Assembly: GCF_014646095.1 (NCBI RefSeq) | Contig: NZ_BMMU01000022.1 | Coordinates: 1 to 64,000 of the forward strand | Direction of reading: 5' to 3' | Source: Streptomyces lacrimifluminis | GTDB lineage: Bacteria > Actinomycetota > Actinomycetes > Streptomycetales > Streptomycetaceae | Length of the DNA stretch: 64,000 bases | Part shown: positions 42,065 through 50,126 of the stretch, in pieces | Layout: each line of letters begins with the position of its first letter | How positions within the stretch are numbered: the stretch's first letter is position 1 | Made by a program: the position numbers and the translations under genes | The notes under the pieces: generated by a model | What the model was told of the DNA's origin: nothing | The model's input: only the letters and a program-made list of their open reading frames with translations | Database searches by the model: none

Positions 42065-42910
42065 TCACGCGGTGTCCGAACGGTATTTGCGGACCGCCAG
42101 GGTCCTGAAGATGAGGATGATCAGGACCGAGTAGATGGCCGAGGCCCACACCGGGTGCTGCATGGGCCAGGCGTCCGACGGCGAGACGCCGGGGTTGCCG
42201 AACAGCACCCGGCAAGCCTGCACCGTGGCGCTGAAGGGGTTCCAGTCGGCGATGTGCCGCAGCCACGGGGTCATGCGACTGGAGTCCACGAACGCGTTCG
42301 AGACGAACGTGACCGGGAAGAGCCAGATCAGGCCGCCGGAAGTGGCCGCCTCGGGCGTACGCACCGACAGGCCGATCAGGGCGCCGATCCAGGTGAACGC
42401 GTATCCCGCCAGGAGCAGCAGTCCGAAGGCGCCGAGCACCTCACCGATGTTGGTGTGTGTGCGCCAGCCGACCAGCAGCGCCACCACCGCCAGCACGAAC
42501 AGGGTGAGCGCTGTCTGCACGAGGTCGGCGAGCGTGCGCCCGGTCAGGACCGCGCCGCGCGCCATGGGCAGGGAGCGGAAACGGTCGATGAGGCCTTTGT
42601 GCATGTCGTCAGCGATGCCCGCGCCGGCGCCCGCCGTTGCGAAGGTGACGGTCTGCGCGAAGATGCCGGCCATCAGGAACTCGCGGTAGGTGCTGGAGTC
42701 CGTCGACCCCGCGATGTTCATGGAGCCGCCGAAGACATACGCGAACAGCACCACGAACATGATCGGCTGGATGAGTCCGAAGATCACCATCTCGGGAATC
42801 CTGGACATGCGGATAAGGTTCCGTTTCGCAACGACCAGCGAGTCGCGGATCAGTTGACTGAACGGGTTCGTGGACGCCACTGCGGGCGCCGCGTCCGTGA
42901 CGGCACTCAC
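42065..42910 (-). CDS. ABC-2 type exporter permease (DrrB-like)
   Basis: The start is GTG 42910, overlapping the ATPase stop by 4 bases (281 residues). Six hydrophobic helices are present, with the ABC-2 family marks NLIRMSRIPEMVIFGLIQPIMFVVLFAYVFGG, GIADDMHKGLIDRFRSLPMARGAVLTGRTLADL and NPFSATVQACRVLF. It forms the membrane half of a drug or lipid exporter with the ATPase encoded just upstream, like daunorubicin DrrAB. The substrate is not known; there are no biosynthetic genes nearby. Confidence 0.92.
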   Translation of the reverse strand: MSAVTDAAPAVASTNPFSQLIRDSLVVAKRNLIRMSRIPEMVIFGLIQPIMFVVLFAYVFGGSMNIAGSTDSSTYREFLMAGIFAQTVTFATAGAGAGIADDMHKGLIDRFRSLPMARGAVLTGRTLADLVQTALTLFVLAVVALLVGWRTHTNIGEVLGAFGLLLLAGYAFTWIGALIGLSVRTPEAATSGGLIWLFPVTFVSNAFVDSSRMTPWLRHIADWNPFSATVQACRVLFGNPGVSPSDAWPMQHPVWASAIYSVLIILIFRTLAVRKYRSDTA

Positions 42911-43938
42911 TTGACGGTGTCCTTTCCGCTCTGCTTCGTGTCCTGTTCTCCGCCTTGCTTCGCGCTCGCCGCGCCGTTCTCCTCGTCCTTCACCTCGGCC
43001 ACGTGGCCGGTCAGGGAGAGGAAGACGTCGTCGAGGGTGGGGCGGCGCAGGCCGATGTCGTCGATCTCGATGCCGCGGGTGTCCAGTTCGCGGATGACCT
43101 CGGCGAGGAGCTTCGCGCCGCCGGTGACGGGCACGGTGAGTTTGCGCATGTGTTCCTCGACGGCGACCTCTCCCTGGCCCCTGCCGAAGGCGCTGAGCAC
43201 TTCGGAGGCGGTCGCGATGTGCTCGCGCTCGTGCACGACGACCTCGACGCGCTCGCCACCCGTGCGGGCCTTGAGCTCGTCGGAGGTGCCGCGGGCGATG
43301 ACCCGCCCGTGGTCGACCACCGCGATGTCGTGCGCGAGATGGTCGGCCTCCTCCAGATACTGCGTCGTCAGCAGCAGTGTCGTCCCCCCGGAGACCAACT
43401 GCTTGATGACCTCCCACAGTTGCTGGCGGTTGCGCGGGTCGAGGCCGGTCGTCGGTTCGTCCATGAACATCACCGGCGGCGAGACGACCAGGGCCGCCGC
43501 GAGGTCGAGCCGGCGGCGCATGCCTCCGGAGTAGGTCTTCGCGGGGCGGTCGGCGGCGTCCGCGAGGTGGAACTGCTCCAGCAGTTCGGCCGCGCGGACC
43601 TTCGCGGCCTTCGCCTTCATCTGGTACAGCTGACCGACCATCTGGAGGTTCTCGCGGCCGGTCAGATACTCGTCGACCGCCGCGAACTGGCCGGAGAGGC
43701 CGATCGAGCGGCGGACGGCGTCGGGGTGTTTCAGGACGTCGATGCCCGCGACGACCGCCGAGCCGCGGTCGGGCCGCAGCAGAGTCGTCAGACAGCGGAC
43801 GGTGGTGGTCTTGCCCGCTCCGTTCGGTCCGAGCAGACCGAGGACCGTGCCCTCCGGGACGTCAAGATCGACGCCGTCCAGAGCCCTTACGTCACCGAAG
43901 GTCTTCACCAGGCCTTCGGCATAGATGGCACCTGGCAT
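42907..43938 (-). CDS. ABC exporter ATPase (DrrA-like, daunorubicin resistance family)
   Basis: The 343-residue protein (ATG 43938) has Walker A GPNGAGKTT at about 37-45, a Q-loop SGQFAAVDEYLTG, the signature YSGGMRRRLDLAAAL, Walker B PPVMFMDEPTTGLD and the switch His region LLLTTQYLEEADHLAHDIAVV. The C-terminal DUF4162-like tail (PTLDDVFLSLTGH) is typical of the DrrA subfamily. Lys/Glu/Gln-rich residues close the protein. It powers the permease encoded downstream. No regulator is adjacent. Confidence 0.94.
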   Translation of the reverse strand: MPGAIYAEGLVKTFGDVRALDGVDLDVPEGTVLGLLGPNGAGKTTTVRCLTTLLRPDRGSAVVAGIDVLKHPDAVRRSIGLSGQFAAVDEYLTGRENLQMVGQLYQMKAKAAKVRAAELLEQFHLADAADRPAKTYSGGMRRRLDLAAALVVSPPVMFMDEPTTGLDPRNRQQLWEVIKQLVSGGTTLLLTTQYLEEADHLAHDIAVVDHGRVIARGTSDELKARTGGERVEVVVHEREHIATASEVLSAFGRGQGEVAVEEHMRKLTVPVTGGAKLLAEVIRELDTRGIEIDDIGLRRPTLDDVFLSLTGHVAEVKDEENGAASAKQGGEQDTKQSGKDTVK

Positions 43939-44145
43939 ATCAGTTCTCCACGTCGTTGGGGTTACCGCAAAAGCCTAGATTTTTCCCCTTCGCCCCGCCC
44001 CGCCTGACCGGCGGGCGGGAGGGAGGGAGGATGAGCGGACGAGCTAACGGACTGGGGCGGGACCAGAGGCGTGACACACACCATAACGCGATGTATCGCG
44101 TCCCTCACGCATTTTTCCGGAGGCCACCCGTCCGAGTGAGTGGTC

Positions 44146-45384
44146 TCAGCCGATGACGAGGTAACCGGCCTCGCGCAGGGCCAGGCCGACCTCGGCGCAG
44201 TGCGCCGGCCCCTTCGTCTCCAGGTGCAGCTCGACCTCCGCCTCCGTGAGTCCGAGCCGCGGATCGGTCCGGACGTGGCCCACGTCGAGGACATTAGCGT
44301 CGACCACTGACAACACCCCGAGCAGCGTCGCGAGGGCGCCCGGCCGGTCCGTCAGCCGCAGCCGAACCGCCAGGTAGCGGCCCTGTGCGGCCATGCCGTG
44401 GCGCAGGATGCGCTCCAGCAGCACCGGGTCGACGTTGCCGCCGGACAGCACCGCCACGACCGGCCCCTCGAAGGACCCGGGATCGCTCAGCAGCGCCGCG
44501 ACCGGGCTCGCCCCGGCCGGTTCCACGACGAGCTTGGCCCGCTCCAGGCAGAGCAGCAGCGCGGCCGACAGCTCGTCCTCGCTGACCGTGCGGACCTCGT
44601 CGACCAGTTCGCCGATGATCGCGAACGGCACGTCTCCGGGCCGCCCGACCTTGATGCCGTCGGCCATCGTGGCCGGGTTCGCGACCGACACCGGCCGGCC
44701 GGCCGCCAGCGAGGGCGGATACGCGGCGGCTCCCGCCGCCTGTACGCCCACGATCCGTACGTCGGGCCGCACCGACTTGACGGCGACCGCGATCCCGGCG
44801 GCCAGGCCGCCCCCACCGATCCCGACGAGGATCGTGCGTACCTCGGGGCACTGTTCCAGGATCTCCAGGCCGACCGTGCCCTGCCCGGCGATGATGTCGG
44901 CGTGGTCGAAGGGGTGGATCAGCACCGCGCCCGTCCGGTCCGCGTACTCCTGGGCGGCGATCAGGGTCTCGTCGACGACCTGACCGTGCAGCCTCACCTC
45001 GGCGCCGTACTCGCGGGTGGCGCTGATCTTCGGCAGCGGGGCGCCCTGCGGCATGAACACGGTCGCGCGCACCCCGAGCAGCGCCGAGGCCAGGGCTACC
45101 CCCTGCGCGTGGTTGCCGGCGCTGGCCGCGACGACCCCGGCGGCGCGCTCCTCGGGCAGCAGCCCGGCGATACGGACGTACGCGCCCCGCAGCTTGAAGG
45201 ACCCGGTCCGCTGGAGGTTCTCGCACTTGAGGTGCACCGGCGCACCCACCAGCTGGGACAGATGCCGGCTGCCCTCCATGGCCGTCACCCGTGCCACACC
45301 CAGGAGCATCTTCTGCGCGCCGCGCACATCGTCGAGGGTGACGGGCCTCAGGTGACGCAAGGAGTCAGCCGTGCTGTAGCTCAT
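44146..45384 (-). CDS. ilvA: Threonine ammonia-lyase with ACT domain
   Basis: The 412-residue protein from ATG 45384 is a fold type II PLP enzyme: the PLP lysine is K64 in QRTGSFKLRGAY, the substrate loop ASAGNHAQG, the phosphate-binding GIGGGGLAAG, and the terminal VLSGGNVDP. The last 80 residues form an ACT-like domain (RLRLTDRPGALATLLGVLSVVDANVLDV). It converts threonine to 2-oxobutyrate, for isoleucine or catabolism. The domain layout (single ACT) is that of the catabolic/Corynebacterium-like enzymes, so feedback behaviour is not certain. Confidence 0.94.
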   Translation of the reverse strand: MSYSTADSLRHLRPVTLDDVRGAQKMLLGVARVTAMEGSRHLSQLVGAPVHLKCENLQRTGSFKLRGAYVRIAGLLPEERAAGVVAASAGNHAQGVALASALLGVRATVFMPQGAPLPKISATREYGAEVRLHGQVVDETLIAAQEYADRTGAVLIHPFDHADIIAGQGTVGLEILEQCPEVRTILVGIGGGGLAAGIAVAVKSVRPDVRIVGVQAAGAAAYPPSLAAGRPVSVANPATMADGIKVGRPGDVPFAIIGELVDEVRTVSEDELSAALLLCLERAKLVVEPAGASPVAALLSDPGSFEGPVVAVLSGGNVDPVLLERILRHGMAAQGRYLAVRLRLTDRPGALATLLGVLSVVDANVLDVGHVRTDPRLGLTEAEVELHLETKGPAHCAEVGLALREAGYLVIG

Positions 45385-45530
45385 GACTCAAGTCTCGCAG
45401 TTCACAGGCGCGGGCTCGCGGTGTGACCAAGCTCCGAGATCGGTTTTCGCAGCGTCGGTACGGGCCGCCTTTCTGCCGCGTACCCTGTCCCCCAACCCAG
45501 CACCCCCTTTGATGAAGCGAGCCCCCGGCC

Positions 45531-46055
45531 ATGCCCACAACACCTGAAATGTCGATGGACATGACGACCGTCGGTGACACCGGTCTCCTCGACACGTTGC
45601 AGCACGAGGTCGCGGTGTTCGCGCGCCGTGCCGAACAGACCCGGCTCGGGGGAGTCGGGCAGGTGCGCAACTCGATGGACCGTGCCGCGTATCTGCTGCT
45701 CAACCGCCTCGACAAGGAAGGCCCGATGGGCGTCAAGGCGCTCGCCGCGAGCATGGGCATCGACTCGTCGACGGTTACCCGGCAGGTGGCTCCGCTCGTC
45801 GACACGGGCCTCGTCAAGCGCACCTCGCACCCCGAGGACGGGCGGGCGGTGGTCCTCCAGTTGTCTCCGCGCGGGCTGTCGCGGCTGGAGGAAGTACGGT
45901 CGTCGAGGCGTCAGTTGATGGCCGAGCTGACGGAGGAGTGGGCGCCGGAGGAGCGCGAGGTGTTCTGCACGCTCCTCACGCGCTTCAACACCGCCCTCTC
46001 CGCCCGTCAGGCGGCCCAGGGCATCGCGGTGGGGGAACCGGAGCCCGCCTCCTGA
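45531..46055 (+). CDS. MarR-family transcriptional regulator
   Basis: A 174-residue protein from ATG 45531, divergent from ilvA by 146 bp. The winged HTH is seen in AAYLLLNRLDKEGPMGVKALAASMGIDSSTVTRQVAPLVDTGLVKR, with the wing EDGRAVVLQLSPRG. Long N- and C-terminal helices would form the dimer interface. The target is unknown. The divergent ilvA is a candidate, as are its own promoter and others. No palindrome in the spacer is clear enough to call. Confidence 0.92.
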   Translation: MPTTPEMSMDMTTVGDTGLLDTLQHEVAVFARRAEQTRLGGVGQVRNSMDRAAYLLLNRLDKEGPMGVKALAASMGIDSSTVTRQVAPLVDTGLVKRTSHPEDGRAVVLQLSPRGLSRLEEVRSSRRQLMAELTEEWAPEEREVFCTLLTRFNTALSARQAAQGIAVGEPEPAS

Positions 46056-46151
46056 CCGGCTTCCTCTGGCTCGCGCTTCCCGGCTCTTGACCGGCGGGTG
46101 GCCCCTGGCCTCAGATAAGACCGGGTTCCTTGTCGTACGACGGGAGGCACG

Positions 46152-46655
46152 GTGCGAGAACGGCGGGTGTCCCGGGGTGCCCGACCGTCCCGGGACTTCG
46201 AGGCGTTCGTCGCGGGCGCGGCCGGCCGGCTGCTGCACACGGCCACGCTGCTCACGGCGGAGGCGCCGCACGACAACCCGCGCGCGCGGGTTCTGCTCAC
46301 GCATGCCTTCGCGCACACGTACGCGTGCTGGGACCGGATGCGCGGCGAGGACCCGTACGACCGGGCCCGCCGGCATCTCGCCGTCCGCTTCGCGCGCGGG
46401 GCCTGGCACCGGTACGGCGGTCTCGGCCGGGCCCGCCCGCATCCCGGCAGCGCCCTGGCCCGGCTCACTCCCCAGCAACGGCTGATCCTGGTCCTGCGGC
46501 TGCACGAGGGGGTCGGGGAGGAGCAGACGGCGGCGCTGCTCGGTCTGCCCACGGATCGTGTCCACGCGATCTGCGACCGGGCGACGGCGACGCTGCTGCA
46601 CCCGCCGCGGGAACCGGCGCCGACCGTTGCCGGGCCGAAGGTGGTGCCGTCGTGA
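46152..46655 (+). CDS. Degenerate ECF sigma factor-like protein
   Basis: A 167-residue protein starts at GTG 46152 (GGGAGG upstream). Region 4 is well preserved: LARLTPQQRLILVLRLHEGVGEEQTAALLGLPTDRVHAICDRATATL. The N-terminal half has the shape of region 2 (DFEAFVAGAAGRLLHTATLLTAE, THAFAHTYACWDRM) but lacks the acidic DxxQExxxR helix that contacts core polymerase. It may be a weak sigma factor or a DNA-binding protein derived from one. It overlaps the next gene by 4 bases, and that gene encodes a tiny membrane protein in the place of an anti-sigma factor. Confidence 0.75.
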   Translation: MRERRVSRGARPSRDFEAFVAGAAGRLLHTATLLTAEAPHDNPRARVLLTHAFAHTYACWDRMRGEDPYDRARRHLAVRFARGAWHRYGGLGRARPHPGSALARLTPQQRLILVLRLHEGVGEEQTAALLGLPTDRVHAICDRATATLLHPPREPAPTVAGPKVVPS

Positions 46656-46900
46656 GCCGGCGGGAACGGGAGGTCGCCGTGCGGCGGCTCATGGAGGGTA
46701 CGCCGCCTCCGGTGCCGGCCGACCTGTACGGGGAGGTCGTACGGCGGGGCAGCCGCATGTTGCGGCGCAGGCGGGCGGCGCGGCGGCTGATGTGGCTGCT
46801 GCTGTTCGCCGCGGTGGTCGTCTTCAGCCTGTGGGCGGCGATGGTCCAGCCCTGGGTGGAGCCGCCGTCGGTGACGACTCCACCCCTGACGGGCTGGTGA
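46652..46900 (+). CDS. Tiny single-pass membrane protein coupled to the sigma-like gene
   Basis: Eighty-two residues from GTG 46652 (GTGA overlap). A basic cytoplasmic half (REREVAVRRLMEGTPPPVPADLYGEVVRRGSRMLRRRRAARR) precedes one transmembrane helix (LMWLLLFAAVVVFSLWAAMV, about 47-66) and a short external Pro/Thr tail. It has the topology of a minimal anti-sigma factor, with only some 45 residues in the cytoplasm. Function by analogy only. Confidence 0.75.
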   Translation: MSRREREVAVRRLMEGTPPPVPADLYGEVVRRGSRMLRRRRAARRLMWLLLFAAVVVFSLWAAMVQPWVEPPSVTTPPLTGW

Positions 46901-46934
46901 GACCCGGTCGCGGGGGGACCGGGTCGCGGCCGGT

Positions 46935-48089
46935 CTAGCCGAGGGCCTGCTGGAGGTCCTCCAGGAGGTCCTCGATGTTCTCGATGCCCACGGAGAGGCG
47001 TACGAGGTCGCCGGGAACCTCCAGGGCCGAGCCGGCGACGGACGCGTGCGTCATGCGTCCCGGGTGCTCGATCAGGGACTCCACGCCGCCGAGGGACTCG
47101 CCGAGCGTGAACACCTTCGCGCGGTCGCAGACCTCGACGGCCGCCTCCTCGCCGCCCTGGACCTGGAACGACACCATGCCGCCGAACGCCCGCATCTGCT
47201 TGGCGGCGACCTCGTGACCGGGGTGCTCCGGGAGTCCCGGGTAGAGAACGCGCGTCACGCGCGCGTGCCGGGTGAGCATGTCGGCGATCCTGGTGGCGTT
47301 CTCGCTGTGCCGGTCCATCCGTACGGAGAGCGTCTTGGCGCCGCGCAGCACCAGCCAGGAGTCGAAGGGGCCGGCGACCGCGCCCATCGCGTTCTGGTGG
47401 TACGCCAGCTCCTCGCCGAGTTCCTGGTCGCCGGTGACCAGTGCGCCGCCGACGACGTCGGAGTGGCCGCCCATGTACTTGGTCAGGGAGTGCACGACGA
47501 CGTCGGCGCCGAGGGCCAGGGGCTGCTGGAGGTAGGGCGTGGCGAAGGTGTTGTCGACGACGAGCCGGGCGCCGGCCTCGCGGGCGATCTGGGCGACGGC
47601 CGCGATGTCGGTGATGCCGAGGAGCGGGTTGGAGGGCGTCTCCACCCACACGGCCTTGGTCTTCGGGGTGAGGGCGGCCCGCACGGCGGCGGGGTCGCTG
47701 GTGTCGGCGACCGACCACTCCACGCCCCATCGGGCGACGACCTTCGCGAAGAGGCGGAACGTGCCGCCGTACGCGTCGTTCGGGATGACCACGTGGTCGC
47801 CGGGGCTGAGCAGCGTACGCAACAGGCAGTCCTCGGCCGCCAGTCCGGACGCGAACGCGAGACCACGGCGACCGCCCTCCAGGGCCGCGAGGTTCTCTTC
47901 GAGGGCGGTACGGGTCGGATTGGCGCTGCGGCTGTACTCGTAGCCGCCGCGCAGCCCGCCGACGCCGTCCTGCTTGTAGGTCGAGACCTGGTAGATCGGC
48001 GGGACGACCGCGCCGGTGAGGGGATCCGCGGTGTTGCCCGCGTGGATCGCGAGGGTCTCGAAGTGCTGACTGATGTGCCTGTCGCTCAT
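46935..48089 (-). CDS. metB: Cystathionine gamma-synthase
   Basis: A 384-residue protein starts at ATG 48089. Cys/Met metabolism PLP enzyme motifs are seen: YEYSRSANPTRTALEENLAALEGG, FASGLAAEDCLL, the Asp in LVVDNTFATPYLQQPLALGADVVVHSLTKYMGGHSD with PLP lysine K204, and LGESLGGVESLIEHPG. It makes cystathionine from an O-acyl-homoserine and cysteine in methionine synthesis. A gamma-lyase activity is hard to exclude from sequence alone. No riboswitch is seen in front. It is convergent with the sigma-like gene pair. Confidence 0.92.
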   Translation of the reverse strand: MSDRHISQHFETLAIHAGNTADPLTGAVVPPIYQVSTYKQDGVGGLRGGYEYSRSANPTRTALEENLAALEGGRRGLAFASGLAAEDCLLRTLLSPGDHVVIPNDAYGGTFRLFAKVVARWGVEWSVADTSDPAAVRAALTPKTKAVWVETPSNPLLGITDIAAVAQIAREAGARLVVDNTFATPYLQQPLALGADVVVHSLTKYMGGHSDVVGGALVTGDQELGEELAYHQNAMGAVAGPFDSWLVLRGAKTLSVRMDRHSENATRIADMLTRHARVTRVLYPGLPEHPGHEVAAKQMRAFGGMVSFQVQGGEEAAVEVCDRAKVFTLGESLGGVESLIEHPGRMTHASVAGSALEVPGDLVRLSVGIENIEDLLEDLQQALG

Positions 48090-48755
48090 GTGGACCGAGG
48101 GTAGTCCGCCCGGGGGTTTGGTGACGGCCACGGCCTCCGGGAGCCGGGCCGGGGCTCCGGGGCGAGGGCCCGGGGCGAGGGCTCTGAGGCCGGGGTGAGC
48201 GGGCTCCGGGGAGGACGGGGCAGACCCTGGCCGGGTTCCAGGCCGGATCGGCACGGATCCCACGGCGGGCTGAAGCGGTTCCTACGGCGGACCGGTACGG
48301 GTTCATCCTGCAGCGGGCTGAAGCGGTCCTGGCGCGGGCCGAGGCCGGCGTCAGAACCGACCGGCCCGGAATCCGGCGCCGACCGGGACCGGTTCCGGGG
48401 TGTATACGGATGTGGCGGGCGGTTCGAGGCCGGCTGCGGGGGCGGATCGGGGCGCCTCGCGCTGGTCGTCGCGACCGGTTCACCGGCCGTCGCGGTCACC
48501 GGCTCGACCCGCTCTCCCCGACCGCGCGCGCCGCCGCTCCCGGCAACGGCACACCGTGACCGTAACCGTGCGGGTCGTCACCGACGGGCGCCGGGAGCGA
48601 GCTGGGCCGGGAAGGAACGGGTGCCGGGACCTATCCGGCTGGCCAGCCGAAGGATTCCTGACGGGTCCGGAGGGCTTCCGAGATCCGAAGGGCTTCCTGG
48701 GGCCTTCTCCAGACCGGGTTGGCCAATTGTCACAGGCGTCTGGTTCGCTTGAGGC
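48090..48755. other. Gene-free region with imperfect GC-rich repeats
   Basis: The 666 bp between metB and the next gene start contain short repeated blocks: GGGGCGAGGGC (near 48160-48180), GGGCTGAAGCGGT (near 48265 and 48315) and AGGGCTTCC (near 48670-48695). Reading frames here have no protein-like features on either strand. The promoters of the two divergent genes must be inside. I see nothing else. Confidence 0.5.
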
Positions 48756-49874
48756 ATGGAGATTCTCTGGGTCCTGATGGCGCTGGTCATGCTCGGCTTC
48801 GTGGTGTTGCCGTTCATGCGGCGCAGGAGTGCCGGTATTCAGCAGGTCGCCCCCGGCGACCCGGACGCCGCGGACCCGGCGAACTACGGCTTCGTCCGGC
48901 AGGAGGCGCTGGACATCCGTATGCCCGGCCCCGACCAGGACCTGCTGGACGTCCTGGACGTCGTGCAGCGCACGCAGGACTACAGAGCGGCGGCGCAGTT
49001 GCTCGCCGGCACGGAGAGGGACGGCGAGCGGCGCTGGCAGCGCGTGCAGGCCTTCGCGGGTGCCGCGTCGCTGGAGCTGCAGCAGCGCCCCGGCGGGGTG
49101 AGCGAGTCGCCGGGCGGCCAGTGGCTGCGGGTGTGGCGAACGGAGGCGCCCAAGGACGCGGGCGGCGCGGCGGTGCACGCGGAGTTCCTGGTACAGCAGG
49201 CGTGGCGTACGTCGACGCCCGGGACGGACGAGTTCCGGATCATCATGGAGGAGGCGAAGGCGGCGTGCGGCGACGCGGCGCTCCTCTCCCCCGGCGACCC
49301 GATCCCGTACATCGTCGAGCTGTCGGTGGCACGCGGACTGGCGTACTCCCGGCCGGAGTTCGAGCAGCTGTGGCTGAAGATCCTCGACCGCGCGCCGGAG
49401 CACATGGGGGCGCATCTCGCGGCCCTGCACTACTGGTGCGAGAAGTGGCACGGCTCGCGCGCGCTGGCGATGTCCTTCGCGGAAGCGGCGGCGGCCCGGG
49501 CTCCGCAGGGCTCGCTGCTGGCGGCGATGCCGCTGTTCGCGGTCTTCGAGCACATGCCCGAGGTGAACCTCGTCAGCGGCTTCTACCAGAGCGAGGTGGT
49601 GGCGAAGTCGATCCACGGCGCGCTGTACGCGGTCCACGCGGCCCGGCCGGGCGACCCGATGCTGGCTCACGTACGCCATCTGCTGATCTTCTTCCTGGTG
49701 CGTTCCGAGCGCTGGGCGGAGGCCATGAACCAGCTGGTGCACGTCGACGGCCACGTGGGCGCCCTCCCCTGGACCCTCACCGCCGATCCGGCGGCGGAGT
49801 TCGCGGTGTACCGGGCGCTGGCGGTGGCGGGGTACGAGGCGAACGGCGGAAGCCCGGCGACACTGCTGCGGTGA
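48756..49874 (+). CDS. Membrane-anchored helical protein, paralogue 1 flanking the M48 protease
   Basis: A 372-residue protein starts at ATG 48756 with an N-terminal membrane anchor (LWVLMALVMLGFVVLPFM). The rest is helical and cytoplasmic, with SPGDPIPYIVELSVARGLAY, ILDRAPEHMGAHLAALHYWCEKWHGS, FAEAAAARAPQGSLLAAMPLFAVFEH and a terminal HVDGHVGALPW. The paralogue at 51791 shares all of these in order. The repeats resemble TPR or DUF4034-like proteins, but I cannot assign the family with certainty. Together with the M48 protease in between, it suggests a membrane protein quality-control cluster. Confidence 0.8.
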   Translation: MEILWVLMALVMLGFVVLPFMRRRSAGIQQVAPGDPDAADPANYGFVRQEALDIRMPGPDQDLLDVLDVVQRTQDYRAAAQLLAGTERDGERRWQRVQAFAGAASLELQQRPGGVSESPGGQWLRVWRTEAPKDAGGAAVHAEFLVQQAWRTSTPGTDEFRIIMEEAKAACGDAALLSPGDPIPYIVELSVARGLAYSRPEFEQLWLKILDRAPEHMGAHLAALHYWCEKWHGSRALAMSFAEAAAARAPQGSLLAAMPLFAVFEHMPEVNLVSGFYQSEVVAKSIHGALYAVHAARPGDPMLAHVRHLLIFFLVRSERWAEAMNQLVHVDGHVGALPWTLTADPAAEFAVYRALAVAGYEANGGSPATLLR

Positions 49875-50126
49875 GGGTCGGGGCGGGGCGGCAGGGTGAC
49901 GGTGGGGAGTGCCGGTCAGAGGCGCCCGGGGCCGGGGCCGAGGGAGGACGGAGAGCTCCCTTCCTGACGCCTGCATTCCCACCCCGCACCCGGTGGCATG
50001 ATCATGTCTTGCCTGCCCGCGTGCCCGTAGGCAATACTCCGCTTTCCCCCACCCGCCGGTCATGACCCCACCGCTCGGCCGCGCGCCCTTCCCACCGTCC
50101 CCGTTCCGTGGAGGGATCCCGGCCCG

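Noticed and set aside
48090..48300. SAM or other methionine riboswitch before metB
   Set aside because: No conserved riboswitch core or terminator/anti-terminator pair could be recognised; the region is low-complexity and GC-rich.
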